Below are positions 24,005-35,519 of a stretch of 64,000 nt of DNA, one piece after another (the first letter of the stretch is position 1; each line of letters starts with the position of its first letter). The notes under the pieces were generated by a model. The model saw nothing but the letters and a program-made list of their open reading frames with translations, was not told the origin of the DNA and made no database searches. A program made the position numbers and the translations under genes. Source of the DNA: Diospyros lotus (lineage: Eukaryota > Streptophyta > Magnoliopsida > Ericales > Ebenaceae); NCBI RefSeq assembly GCF_014633365.1, contig NC_068347.1, forward strand, positions 14,041,655-14,105,654. The letters run 5' to 3'.

Positions 24005-24345
24005 GCATTCACACCACTCACTTGACTGAATAGTGGTGCCATATTATACTCGAAGACCAAACTGGAAAAAAAAAATTTAAAAATCAACATTAGAAAAACA
24101 TTCGCGACGACGATTATAGATTACAACACTGTAAACGGGATAAAGAGATTACAAAATTACGAATACATATGGTCACAAACTTGGACGGAAGAGTATGCAA
24201 ATGAACAAACTCAAAACTTCTTCCTATAACTTTACTAAAACGGGTCAAAGTAAAAGAGCACAGTATGAAGTAATAAATGGGCTTAAATTGTGTTTTCAAC
24301 CAATTATATACAATACAACACACAATCCAACCCACAATTCACGAG

Positions 24346-25840
24346 AAAATTTGACATTGTAGACGAATAGGTCGATGATCCATATATATTAAATTAATTA
24401 CCACGTCCAAGGCAAGTCAAATATATATATTAAATTCTGAAAAAAGTTTACCACATTCATAGTATTCCTACTTTACGATAGTTTTAGTTTTAACAACATT
24501 ATTGTTTACTAAGATTTTAACATTCATGATATTAATGCAATGCAGTCTATATGTAATCTATAATATGTAACAATATTGTACAAATGTAGATTTAATATAT
24601 AATTGTTAAAATATTTATAATGACAACAATATGTTCACATACTTATTAATGACTATATTAATTTATCAATATAAATTGTCATTATCAATTAGGCTGCTGC
24701 ATTGCAAGTTTTCGAAAAAACTTGTATCAGATTTTCTATGTTTATTGGTACTGTTAATGACATTAATAAATTTAACTATTTCTAGCCTCCACAACGTTTG
24801 ATATTGTTGCGAATATCATTAATAAATCTAACTACTAATTATAGGCCTCGGTCGACGTTTTCATCATTATTTTAATTATTAGTAATTGAATATGATGCTC
24901 GGGTGTTATTTATCTAGTTATGAGGTATTTGTTAATCAAGACAAGAGGAAAAAAATGTCAGATATGAAAAATATTATTTTAATTATTAGTAATTTGGTAA
25001 TAAAGATATTTTGGTAAAAAAAACTCTTATTTTGGTGCTTATTATATGCATTAACAAACACATAAAAAGAAAAAAAATAATTATCGGCGGATTCCAAAAC
25101 ATTTAACAAACACTCTGATAAAAATCTTAGAATACTTTCCAGTATTATCTTTCCAAACTTATATTGCTCATTTTAACAAACGCTCCCTTAGTAAACAAAT
25201 TATATATAAAATTATAAACTTATAAATTAATAATAAAAATTATATTATTAATTAAGTTATACATAAAATTATAACATTTAAAATTATAAAAAAATTTAAA
25301 TTAATTAAACTATATATAAAATAAAGGTAATTTAAATATTAATTAATTATATAAATGATAATAATTAATTTTTCAAAATTAATTATCCATATATGACTTC
25401 CCATATTTTTCCTGCCAATCAATTACCACATTTAAGACAAGTCAAATTTTTTCGAAAGAAAAAAAAAGTTAAAAAATAACTATTAACTAGAAAATTAATG
25501 TTGGGACAACTTCCAAAGAATTAAACTATTACACAAAACCCGTTCACATTGACAGATCAGAAACACAGTTAAACTAATTAAATAAATGATAATAATCAAT
25601 TAAGTTATATATAAAATTATAATATTTAAAATTATAAAAAATAAATTTAAATTAATTAAACTATATATAAAATAAACATAATTAAAATAATTAATTAATT
25701 ATATAAATGATAATAATCAATTTTTCAAAATTGATTATTCATAAATGACTTCACATACAATCAATTACAACATTTAAGACAGATCAAAATTTTAAAGGAA
25801 GGGAAAAATTGCTGACTTTCTTGGTCAAACTACCCACTTT
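24346..25840. other. Very AT-rich intergenic stretch
   Basis: No gene is supported. It includes two diverged direct repeat units (separate entry) and a third fragment of their end near 24,400-24,430 (CAAGTCAAATATA). Confidence 0.5.
25195..25795 (+). repeat. Tandem direct repeat, about 348-bp period, two copies
   Basis: Copy 1 (about 25,195-25,446) and copy 2 (about 25,575-25,795) share the same order of landmarks: AAGTTATAxATAAAATTATAA, AATTAAACTATATATAAAAT, ATAAATGATAATAATyAATT, ATTTAAGACA. The shared landmark AAGTTATA lies at 25,253 and 25,601. The copies differ at many sites, so the duplication is old. Confidence 0.7.
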
Positions 25841-25844
25841 AATA

Positions 25845-26085
25845 TATACATAGATATTTCGCATTATTCTTCTTTTTCAATAAATAACTTGCTCGGTTCG
25901 TGTGATTTGTAGTAGCATTGCATGGATGTTAAAAAATCGTTAATGATTTTTTATATGAGATGGTGCAAAAAGATAGAATAAAAAAAATTAATTAAATCAA
26001 TAGATCAACCCGAATGGATAGAACAAGAAGAAGAAGCGTGAAGATCTCATGGCCCAAGTCACCGCAAAGGACTGTAGTCGTGGTT
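25845..26085 (+). repeat. Inverted repeat arm, partner at 32,680-32,921
   Basis: The complement of this arm is present at 32,680-32,921, sharing ATAAATAACTTGCTCG, a 12-bp GATTTTTTATATGAGA-like block, AATCAATrGATCAACyCGAATGGATrGAACAAG and CTAAGTGACC/CCAAGTCACC blocks at about 80-85 percent identity by eye. The arms are 6.6 kb apart and enclose a MITE, a solo LTR and copia debris. They could be ends of an old transposon or a dispersed repeat in two orientations. Confidence 0.65.
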
Positions 26086-26525
26086 CGTGTGATTAATTAA
26101 ATCAATGAATCAACCCGAATGATTCTTGTGATTTGAAATTTCCATTGTGTAATATTTAACAAATGACCAGTCGTGAGGCATCCTACGAAGAAATGTGCAA
26201 CTTATGTAACATTTTGGTAGCTTAAATATGAAAAACGGTCTATAAAGTTTTTAAAACGATCAATTGGATAGCTTAAATATGAAAAATGGTCGACTACTTA
26301 TGAAAAATGACTGACTGTTTAAAATTAAAGATTATATTGATCTAATATATTACTATATATATTAGTTTGCATGCAAAAAAATCGCAGGAGAAGTGGCAGC
26401 ATATAAGATTTTGGAAGGCTGGAGACGCGCGTTTAAGTCCTAGGTGTTGCAGGATTGCGGATTAAAATTAATTTTCTTTTATTACATTATATACAGGTTT
26501 GTGCGGCTAAACACATGAACGGAAT

Positions 26526-26707
26526 GAGTGCGATTTTGTTCACCCCCTTTAACGGGGGTGAACATCACCCTCACACAAGTGTGAGGGTGAAAAAGCAACG
26601 GAATGGCAATTATCCCACTGCATGCCGTTCCGTTGCTTTTCTCACCCTCGCAAAAAGTGTGAGGGTGATGTTCACCCCCGTTAAAGGGGGTGAACAAAAT
26701 CGCACTC
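26526..26707. mobile_element. Hairpin MITE, MULE-like
   Basis: The 182-bp element begins GAGTGCGATTTTGTTCACCC and ends with its exact complement. The arms continue without a mismatch through CCCTTTAACGGGGGTGAACA and the following CACCCTCACAC for about 50 bp, then less strictly to the centre. The flanks TGAACGGAAT (26,516-26,525) and TGAAGGGAAT (26,708-26,717) form a 10-bp duplication with one difference. A 9-11 bp duplication with long G-starting arms fits Mutator-like MITEs. The two ORFs through it are products of the palindrome. Confidence 0.8.
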
Positions 26708-26879
26708 TGAAGGGAATAGCAGATGATTTGGCCATGCAAGGACAATTAAATGCTTGGTGTTGCTAGTGACGTGACATTGAGTCCTAGGAGCAACACACTG
26801 TTTTAATTTATTTTTCACTTTTTGAATAAGTTTTTAATATAATATTTTTAACCAAATAAAAATATAATCTTCAAAATAT

Positions 26880-29800
26880 TGTAACATCCCGAAATTTAAA
26901 AATAAATAATAATTATTTAAACCGTTGTTTTAGGGTATTATTGAATATTTAGAAATTTAAGCGAAAGTATTTATTTATGTGATTTTGAGAAAAATAAAGA
27001 ATTAAAGGTAAGTAATTAAATTATTTAGAAATGGTTAATCATTATTAATTATTATATTTGTAGTGATTATTGAATATTTGTGGGTTTAAAGGAAATATTA
27101 ATTTATTTGGAGATTTAAGAAAAAATGTTTATTTATGTAATTTTGAGAAAATAATTGTTTATTGGGGAGTATTTAGGAAAATAGTAAAATAAATTAATTT
27201 AGTGTCATTTATGAAAATTTGGGGTGTAAGTGTAAAAAGGGAAAAATCAAATGTGGGGTGTATGTGGGATTCTCAGAAGTTTTGGGGATGCTGGTGCAAA
27301 TTTAGAAATAGGCTGAGGTTCACCTTAAGTTTAATGTGAGGTGCTTATTAGTTGAAGGTGGCAGCTGGCTCGGGCGATTCGCGTGCGAGAAGGCTTAGGC
27401 GAGGTCGTGGGTTCGAGTAAGGGGAGGCGCACACGAGAGAAGAAAAGGCTGATTTTAATCAACCAAGGCAGTGGCAGTGTGCGCAGCTGGTGGCTGCGCC
27501 ACGTGGCGCACTCTCAGCCATCCATTCTTCTTGCCTGGGAAGCCTTCGTTTTGCTTCATTTTTAAGGCTGAATTCAGCCATTTTATGAGCTGGAAACGAG
27601 GAAGAAATGGGAGAAAGGAACAGCGGCCGCGAGCAGTGAAGAATGAAGGGAGAAAATGGAGAAAATTCAAGATTAAATGGGATTTAAACGTGGTTTAAAT
27701 AGTCAGGTAAATAAAGAAATATGTATTAAACATTTTGTACGGTTAGAATTTAATTTTGGGTCCAATTTTGTTAGTTTTGGGCATTTATGTTAATTTACAT
27801 CGTGTATTATTTTGGTGGCGTTCAAGTGTAAAAATGTTGTAAACAGTTAAATAGAGGCAAGCTCCCTCTACCCTTGCGATCTCTTTTCATTTTGTGAACT
27901 CCTCGCATTTTCTTAATTCGTTTTGGTTTTGTGTAGTAATTATACGAATTGAAGGTATTATTAGCATGATTTAATTTAAATTAAATATGAGACTCATAGG
28001 GGTTTTATCTGCGATGTGCCTACGTGTGTAAAAAGTATTAGAAGCGTTATATGTTTAAAAATTTTATATGACTAAATTATTTATATTACGCGGTTAGATT
28101 TAATTAATGTGAGCCACAGTTTTATTAATCGCTATTAAACGTTTTACTTCGCAACGAAAATGCAAAAAAAACTAGAAACGACCATGTAAAGGCAAGCTCC
28201 TAACCCTCTCCTCATGTTCTTTAATTCCCGTGAGAAATTCCGTGGTTTCTCGTATTTTATCCCCTCACTTACGTTAATTCGGTGTCTAACATTATTTATT
28301 GAGTTATTATTCATTTGTTTTAATTTAAATTAAATCCAGACTTCTAAAATTTTAATTGTTGAAAGCCTGCGAGGGTTTGTATCACTCCCAGTCATTTCAG
28401 AATGATGCCAAACCTAACTTGGGACTAGGTTCCTAGATGTGCGGGTTTATTTATGATTTCTTGGGTTTATTTATGGTTCGGCTAGAGCTATCAAGCAGTG
28501 GGGCAATGGTCGGTTGTTTGGTGATGTTAGAGTAGACTATTGTACGGCCCTGATGTGGATTGTCGGGTGAACACTCCTATTTACTAACCATTGACCGGTG
28601 CCGGATACTGCTGATTAGCTCTGCCAGTATGTGATTTATTGCATGATTTGATATGTTGTATTACCGTTCATGGTTTGATATGCACATGGGTACGTGATGC
28701 ATGTTGGGGTATTCATTTATTGAGTATGCTTAGTCATAGACATACTAACTTGGTTAGTTTGCATTTGACACGGGCATATGCATCACGTGTGGTTTACTAT
28801 GTAGGCGGAGCATGGCCTAATGCCTGGATGTATGGGCGCTAGTGTATCACCTTGATGCTCATTACGCCATTGCATCTCTATGTGCATTGCATGGTTACTG
28901 GCAGTTCACAAATCTCGGGCAAGAGGACCATTCCGAGAGAGCCTACGACTCGATTATTCAGAGGCTCGGGAGTCGAGAGGACCAGCGCGAGCATTCGAGT
29001 GACAAGAGCACCGACCCGGGACGGCGCGCACAGGGTTGTTGAAGGTATTTGTTGCCTTTCAGGGAAATGACAGATTGGTATGAGACTTGGGTGTCGTGCG
29101 TCTTGTGTAGGCCCCAAGGACCGGTATGTGCTATGCTATTGTGTTGTAGCGTCTCATGGCTTGTGTGTGCTTGAGGGTTGGTGTTCTGGGAGAGTTTATT
29201 GGATATGCTCAGCCTTCAACCTTACTTTCTGTATGCTTGCTGAATCTCTCGACTCACTTTGCTTTCCATCATTTCAGGTAGTAGCAACGTGGGTCAAGGG
29301 CAAGGGAGTCAGCTTCTAGCGGCAGAGTCGGTATGGTGTACAGACAGTCCTATCAACTCTGATGTTTGAGTAAGATTTACTCTATTAGTTTTGACTGTGC
29401 CAGGTCATTTCTCAAGTCTCGTGTATGTTGGCACATGAGTCTGTATTCATTTATGTATCTTATGACCGCTATGCTTGCGGTGTTCCTGTAGTGCATGCAT
29501 GTATATAACTTCGCTTCCGTTATTTTAATTCTTGTTTATGCATGCCATAATAGTTTTTGTCTTGTATTTCATTCTTTCTCCTTCCGTAGGCGCTTTCGTT
29601 CGGGTAGTCTGGGTGGTTGGGATTTAGGTTGCACGGAAATGGAAACAGGAGACGTTTCCTAGAAACGCAAAAACAGCATTTTTCTAAAAAAGTAGGAAAT
29701 GGAAACGGAAACGCGGGGTAAACTGTAAATTTTAAAAATATAGGGGTTTTTTTATAAATATATTTTTTAATATAAAAAATAAATAATAATTAAATATAAA

Positions 29801-30276
29801 TAATAAACAGAAATTTTATAATGTATTGAAAATATATATAGAAATATATATAGAGAGACATATATATAATGATAAATATAACTTCACATATATATATATA
29901 TATCTTGCTGCTAACTTGCATATATATACATAAATATACATCTATTAATTTCACATATTTATACATGCAGTTAACTGAAGAGAGAAAGAGCATATTATTT
30001 GCACGGCTAAATCATTAGAGAGTTAAATCTTCTCATTGCAGTGCGTTTGGGGAGGGGGCGAAGGTTCAGATGGAATAACAAATAGCTGGGCAGCTCGCTG
30101 GAAGAAGAAGAAATAGCTGCCCAGCTCGCTGGAAACGTGTTTCCAGCAATGTTTTTTAAATTCTGGAAACAGCTCAAATGTTTCAATAATTACACAAACG
30201 GCTCGAAAAACGTTTCGGGCCGTTTTTCCCGTTTTCGTGCTTCATAGGTTGGGATATCTGGGCGGGGATGCTTACA
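26880..30276 (+). mobile_element. Solo LTR of a large Ty3/gypsy-type element with a nested hAT-like insertion
   Basis: It begins TGTAACATCCCG and ends GGCGGGGATGCTTACA. It is flanked by a perfect 5-bp duplication AATAT (26,875-26,879 and 30,277-30,281). Total length is 3,397 bp, about 2.8 kb without the nested insert at about 29,631-30,242. No internal retrotransposon genes are present. The block GGCCCCAAGGACC (29,110) and the following CATTTCAGGTAG (29,268) recur in the LTR-like piece at 1,440-1,680. The short ORFs are chance frames. Confidence 0.88.
29631..30242. mobile_element. hAT-like non-autonomous insertion nested in the solo LTR
   Basis: The insert starts GCACGGAAATGGAAAC and ends CCCGTTTTCGTGC, imperfect inverted repeats of about 13 bp. 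The motif TAGGTT flanks both sides (29,625-29,630 and 30,245-30,250), probably the core of a worn 8-bp duplication (TTTAGGTT against CATAGGTT). A GAAACGTTTCC-rich interior and AT microsatellite (29,820-29,940) follow. No gene is present. Confidence 0.55.
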
Positions 30277-30281
30277 AATAT

Positions 30282-31300
30282 CATCAAGAAAAATATAACA
30301 AGATTTTTGACACATTTTTAATCAAATAAAATATGATATTCAAAGTGCCATTAAAAAATTTATCACAAGATATTTTGGCATTGAACTTAATTTTTATTTC
30401 AACAAATTTGATCAAATAGAAACATGACATTTCAAATGTCATCAAAGAGTTTATAACAAGATTTTTGACATTTAGTTTTATGATGAAAGTAATTTTTATT
30501 TTCGTGCTTAATAAATCATATAAAATAAATTTAGAGCACCAAGTTAATAAAAAATTAATAAAATAATTCCATCATGAAACACAATTGAATTTCATTATTA
30601 AAATCATGTCAAAGACAAAAACATCAATCTATAAAGAACATGCATGATCTTTTGCCTTTGAAAATATCTTGTTTTATTTATCCAATGGTTCATAACCAAT
30701 TTGTGAAAATTATTTAGGAGATTATTTTAAATCTTAATACTTGTTTTTGTAAATCTCCATATATGTAATTCATTTGATTTTATTTTCACAAAGGTACTTG
30801 AAATTGATTTTTGTTTGAAAAACTAATATTTGATTTAAAATATAAATTATTTATTTTTCATCATCAAAACCAACACAAGAGTAAAATATCACTTTGGGAC
30901 TCGAGAGAGGCTCCAAAAGGGTCTCCTAGGAAATTTCAAGGGAAGTCTAGCGAGAATCTCTCAGTGTCACCTAAAAAAGGTTATTGGATTGCGATTTTGA
31001 GTCATTTGGGAGAGATCCTTAAAGGGTATGTTAAGACACAACTAAAAAACCCTTTTGAAGAGAAGTAGCTCAAAAGCAAAAGACCTAAAAGGCCTTTTAG
31101 GACAATCTTTCCCCAAAGGCCGACACGAAGACTCCTCGTGGCTACTCCACCTCGAAGGCACCAACATAATTGAGGTAGCCTCTTCAGGGCCTCTAGTCCT
31201 CAAAGGTATCATTCTGGCCCTCCGATGCTAACCTAGGGACTCGAAGACTTGTGCCTCTCACCCTACCACGCACCTTTATGCATGCATGTTATACGATGAT
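30282..31300. other. AT-rich stretch, nothing recognised
   Basis: Repeated phrases such as ACAAGATTTTTGACA (30,298 and 30,453) hint at old internal duplication. The 85-codon ORF at 30,811-31,068 shows no family motif that I recognise. No other feature is supported. Confidence 0.4.
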
Positions 31301-31310
31301 TATGAGATAT

Positions 31311-31425
31311 GAAAAATAGATGTCAAAACTGCATTCCTAAATAGGGATTTGCAATAGAAAGTGTACATGACACAATCTAAAGGCATTAAATCCAAATATG
31401 CTAATAAAGTATGTAACCTTCTTAC
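31311..31425 (+). pseudogene. Ty1/copia reverse transcriptase fragment
   Basis: In one frame the sequence reads DVKTAFLNRDLQ, a TAG, then KVYMTQSKGIKSKYANKVCN. This is the hallmark copia RT motif (DVKTAFLNGxLxExVYMxQPxGF) including the catalytic Asp of DVKTAFLN. A stop replaces the Glu after LQ. The fragment is about 115 bp long. It passes into LTR-like sequence near 31,430, and nothing of the rest of pol is visible. Confidence 0.85.
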
Positions 31426-31429
31426 CTTT

Positions 31430-31770
31430 ATTTTTCTATTATGCTTATTGAACCTTGTGGCTCACCTTATTTTTAGCATCATTCCAGGTATGTGACTATT
31501 ATTAAGGATGTATTATTTGGTGTGTCAATGTTAAGTGGCTATTTGTATAAGGCAATTCCGATCGAAAAGATCTTCGGGGTGTGAGTTGTGATCAGGGGCT
31601 CAGATAATGTATTTGTTGTATTTGATTGATTGATGTTTGGCTGTATAAAGAAATGCCCCTGAAGTGTGTGTTCATATTTAATTTGCTACTGTTATTGTAT
31701 AATTACGGGACGAAATTCCAATCCATGTATTTGAGATATTAGCTAATTGTAAATAGAAATTAAGAAAATT
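31430..31770 (+). repeat. LTR-like remnant
   Basis: It shares the block CTCACC, a T-rich run, then CATCATTCCAGGTATG with the LTR-like pieces at about 810-860 (complement) and 1,630-1,665. It follows the copia RT fragment without a visible border, so two unrelated elements have been joined. Confidence 0.45.
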
Positions 31771-32679
31771 CTAGGTCATCACAACTTACCTCCAATGTTC
31801 ATTTTGCGAATCGCTCAACATATAAGGTTTATATGTTAGCAACACTTATCCAACAATAATAAGAAATTCTATCTCTTTTATGAAATCATTCCTATAAACA
31901 GAGGAGGACTCATAGTTCTAAGGTAAGTCATTCTCACTTATATCAAGCGTTTTTTGAATATTTTTTAAAAATTAATGATCTACTAATTTAAGTATTAGAG
32001 TGTCTAAAGGGAGATCGCCATGCACCTTCTGACGGTGTTCTTCCTTATATGATTATACAAACTCAAAGACAAATTCTTTGAAACTTTAAATATGATTATT
32101 GTATTCAGGTAATAACAATTATATTATTTAAAAAAACTCTAATAAAAATAAAAATTGTTGTTGTCAAGATACAACAATGAATTTAGTTGCTGGGAAACAT
32201 CGTCGTCAAGCCATCTGACTCTTCAAGAAAGAAAACAGTCAAAGGACGCGAGAAGGTCCCCGCGCAAACACTCCGATATTTCAATTAGATATTGAGAGGG
32301 ATAAAAGTCTGAGAGCAGTATCTGCACCAGTATTAGAGACGTACATTTGTTGGAATAAGTGTATGCCTGTTTATAGAGGAGTATGGAGTAATCCAAAGTG
32401 TCCCATGATTAGGATTATTGTAAATAATGTTTATCTTGATTAATCATATTTTGGATAAGATTATGATTGTTGTAGATAATATCTATTTTTTATAAATGAT
32501 GTTTATCTTATTCTTTCTTAGAGATGATATCTCTCATAGATGATTGACGATCCCTTTCTTGGAAGTATTTTCAATTATCTAACTTATCAAATTCACGCGT
32601 CATGAGGGGGGACCTTATTTGGAAAAATACTTTAGCGAGATTTCCATTGCACTTAACTAGACAGTGGGACCGCGAGTTA
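31771..32679. other. Intergenic stretch, nothing recognised
   Basis: No coding frame is supported. TGTTGGAATAAGTGTATGCC at 32,349 resembles the start of a copia LTR, but no matching end was found. Confidence 0.35.
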
Positions 32680-32921
32680 AGGCCACAACTATAGTCGTTT
32701 GGGGTCACTTAGGCCACGAGATTTTCACGCTTCTTCTTCTTGTTCCATCCATTCGAGTTGATCCATTGATTTAATTATTTTTTTTATTCTATCTTTTTGC
32801 ACTATCTCATATCAAAAATCATTAACGATTTTTTTAACATCCATGCAATGCAACTTCAAATTACACGAACCACGAGCAAGTTATTTATTAAAAAAGAATA
32901 ATAATGAGAAATATATATATA
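32680..32921 (-). repeat. Inverted repeat arm, partner at 25,845-26,085
   Basis: See the partner entry. Its outer end lies four bases before the terminal-inverted-repeat element that starts at 32,925, so that element probably landed at or next to the end of this arm. Confidence 0.65.
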
Positions 32922-32924
32922 CAA

Positions 32925-35304
32925 GAGTAATGCTATAGGTATGCCGTGGGCTACGCCCTTGGCTACCGAAACAATTTAAAAATAATTTTACATTATTTTT
33001 AGAATTTTGCAAAGTCCAAGAAATGTACTTGCCCGCCAAAGCCATCATCTCTCTCTCTGCTACATTTCCAAACCCAAAACCATCTTCTCCATCTTCTTCC
33101 TCACTCATCCAGTCTCTCTCTCTCTTTCTCTCTCTCACTTACTCTCTCTCTTTTCAAACTCACTATTCTCTCTCTCAAACCGTAGCCCCTCATCGCCCCA
33201 CGACCACTGCGAGCATCGCCATCGCCCCCCTGAGGTGAGCATCGCCTTGCCCGGTTGCCCCCACCACCGGCCACAGACGGCCGTCTCTCCCACTGCCTTT
33301 TGGATCGCCATCGCCCCCCCGCCAGCCGCTTGCAGCGTATCGCCCCCACCTGTCGTTGCCCCTTCCACTCCCCCATTGTCGTAGCCTCCAGTAGGTCACC
33401 CCCACCCACTCGCAGCGCCTTGCCCCCACTCGTAATATTTAGCCTTTAAATTAATAAATTATTCAACTGTTTCAATAAGTTGTTTTTTTCTTCTCTTAGC
33501 TTATGTCAGAGATGGAACTTGGAAATGCAGCTGTTGTGCTAATATTAGGGGTTGGCTGATGGTATAATGTCAATCTGGCACTTTGTTGCCCGTATAGAGG
33601 TGAACTGGTGCTTGTTTGATGATTTTGCATTTTAGAAAAAGTTAAGCAAATTTATTTTTTCAAGTTGTTGATAATGAATTGAAGAGATGCTAATTAGTGG
33701 CAGATGAATGGGTATATGATTGCAGAAGTTGGATTTGAATTAGATTAAGAGAATAAAAATAATTTATTAATTATTGAGTTGTTTTTCAAATTAAGTTTTG
33801 ATTTTTTAGTTATTTGTATTTTTTGTTTTAAATTGAATAAACCAATTTGATAGAAATATATAATTATTTATAAATTAGTTTTGTTACCCTTTAGCTATGA
33901 AATGAAATAAATATACGACATTGATTTTTTTAAATTTTGATTATGTAATTTTAGTTTAATTTCATAATAAAGTAATTTAATTTAAAATTAGAATTTTCGT
34001 GTTGATCACTATTTAATTTGTCCAATAGTTATGCCTTTGATTGGCTTCTCTCAGTTTCAAAGCTAAGTCCTCAATGTAAAGTATTGTTTAGGAACTTGTT
34101 CTACTTGTAAAAGAAGACAGAACTCGACCTCCTACTTATTTTCAAATAATTAAAATAATTATTAAATTTGAAATTAAATGATTAATGAAGTACTTAAATC
34201 TCAAAATTTTACATCTTATAGAACTGATAAAGGACGAAGATTATGTATGTGAATGGCTAGATGTTATTCTTTGGATAATTAACCAATCGATAATATATAT
34301 TACAAATAAAGTTCAAATTTCAATATTCTCACACAAAATAATATTTGAATCATATTAGATGTATATCACTATATAAAGAAATATTATGATTAAAATATTA
34401 TTCGCCTTATAGAGATTTTTTTTTTTATCATTGATACACCTTTATGTAATCTAAAATGTACACAAAAATATACCAATAGTATTTTTCATAATATTTAGAC
34501 ATTTTTATTTTCTTTAACATTGTTCTCAATTTTTATTTGACTACATTTGTTAGCTAATAAATTTTGTTCATCATATAAACTTCATATTTCATAAATTTAA
34601 ACCCCAATCTCACACAATTAAAAAAAATAAATTATATTTTTTTATAACTCAAATAAATCATATTCTTTATTTTTTATTTTCACAGTCAACTCAAAAAAAA
34701 AAAAAAAAACAGAAGCAAATAAAAAAATTAAAGCAAAAAAAGAAAGAAAGAAATGTATGTGCGACTCGCTGGTTGGTGCGAACGGCGGCAGAAGGGTCGG
34801 CGGGTGGGGGCGACGGCAGGCGAAGGGGTCGGGGGCTCGGGGTGGGGGGGTTGCAGCGGGTGGGGGTGACGGCGATGGGGACGCAACCGTGGTGCGGTGC
34901 GAGCGGTGATGGGTGGCCGTCCAGGCAACCGTGTGGTGGGTGCGGGCGGTTGCTCGTGGCGGAGGGAGGGGCGAGGATGGGTAGGGGTGAGGCGTTACGA
35001 TCGACTGGTAGGGGGGCGATGGCGGTGGGGGGGGGGGGGGGGTTTGAGAAAGAGAGTGTGTGGGAGAGAGAGGGTGAAAATGGGCGTGAGTGTGAGAGAG
35101 AGAGAGACTGAATGAGTGAGGAAGAAGATGGAGAAGATGGTTTTGGATTTGACCGGGTAGCAGGGAGAGAGAAGATGGAGAGGATGGCTTTGGCAGGCGA
35201 GTACATTTCTTGGACTTTGCAAAATTCTAAAAATAATGTAAAATTATTTTTAAATTGTTTCGGTAGCCGAGGGCGTAGCCCACGGCGTACCTATAGCATT
35301 ACTC
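32925..35304. mobile_element. DNA element with long terminal inverted repeats, superfamily unclear
   Basis: The 2,380-bp element begins GAGTAATGCTATAGGTATGC and ends with the complement, CCTATAGCATTACTC. The arms pair over GTGGGCTACGCCCTyGGCTAC, an AATTTAAAAATAATTTTACATT block, TGCAAAGTCCAAGAAATGTA and then a CT-rich and CGCC-rich section, about 400-500 bp per arm. The right arm has an extra internal copy of a GGAGAAGATGG-type unit (35,128 and 35,173). The middle (33,440-34,720) is AT-rich and has no transposase. Proline- or arginine-rich ORFs in the arms are compositional. No target duplication is visible. Its right end is 215 bp upstream of the FKBP43-like start codon. Confidence 0.8.
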
Positions 35305-35519
35305 GTCGCTGCAGCCAGCAGGCTAACAGCCGAACCAGCTGTAAATTTCGCCGCTCGTTGAAAGGGAAAAAGATGAAAACTCCCGCCATGTCATGATGAG
35401 GCTTGTGGCCGCCTATGTATATCTGGGGTTTCGACTGTCACGGGGGGAATGTAGGAGAAATTCGAAGTTCCCAACCATACGCCTCTGGTTCCACGTTTGA
35501 TCTTCAAGCCATACCAACA
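35305..35519 (+). promoter_or_regulatory. Promoter and 5' UTR region of the FKBP43-like gene
   Basis: This 215-bp strip is all that separates the start codon from the transposon end at 35,304. It is less AT-rich than its surroundings. No convincing TATA box is present; TATGTATAT near 35,414 is the only weak candidate. The promoter probably extends into, or is partly made of, the transposon arm. Confidence 0.4.

Larger units (their letters stand above)
17749..24042 (-). pseudogene. Replication protein A 70-kDa (RPA1/DUF223)-like pseudogene split by an LTR
   Basis: The order of OB-fold pieces matches plant RPA70-like proteins, which bind single-stranded DNA. Exon 1 starts MAPLFSQVSGVNA (24,042-24,005), is split by a solo LTR, and resumes at 21,318-21,202 (KKNWALRVLVVRLYE). 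Exon 2 is 20,053-19,794 (GGRIHAIVRQAMIRTFKPLL), exon 3 19,680-19,584 (DLIGEVVARE), exon 4 19,484-19,384 (LRCTLWGD) and exon 5 begins 19,291 (VCNTFHITKVVVNAPIDEIN). The zinc-binding part begins 18,823 (GSFWVLATVVAIETN, YYERCDCYDKT); then 18,571-18,451 (RFKLQLRTINRSNNAAFLIW), and the last exon is 17,907-17,749, ending IQSVIKK. Breaks besides the LTR: frameshift plus TAG in exon 2, TAG after LWGD in exon 4, TGA at an expected zinc-ligand Cys, and a frameshift near 18,315. The splice phases of exons 1-4 fit each other, so it once worked. RPA-like genes of this type are dispersed in plants and sometimes carried by Helitrons; no Rep/helicase is seen here. Confidence 0.88.

Noticed and set aside
26455..26766. 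ORFs of 103 and 87 codons on opposite strands with nearly the same peptide
   Set aside because: The shared peptide (LFTPFNGGEHHPHT) is a result of reading the two arms of one palindromic MITE.
32349..32600. Possible copia LTR starting TGTTGGAATAAG
   Set aside because: No matching LTR end, primer-binding site or target duplication was found.
33007..33449. Six overlapping ORFs rich in Ser, Pro and Arg
   Set aside because: They arise from CT-rich and CGCC-rich sequence in the left inverted arm of the element at 32,925-35,304, mirrored at 34,690-35,220.
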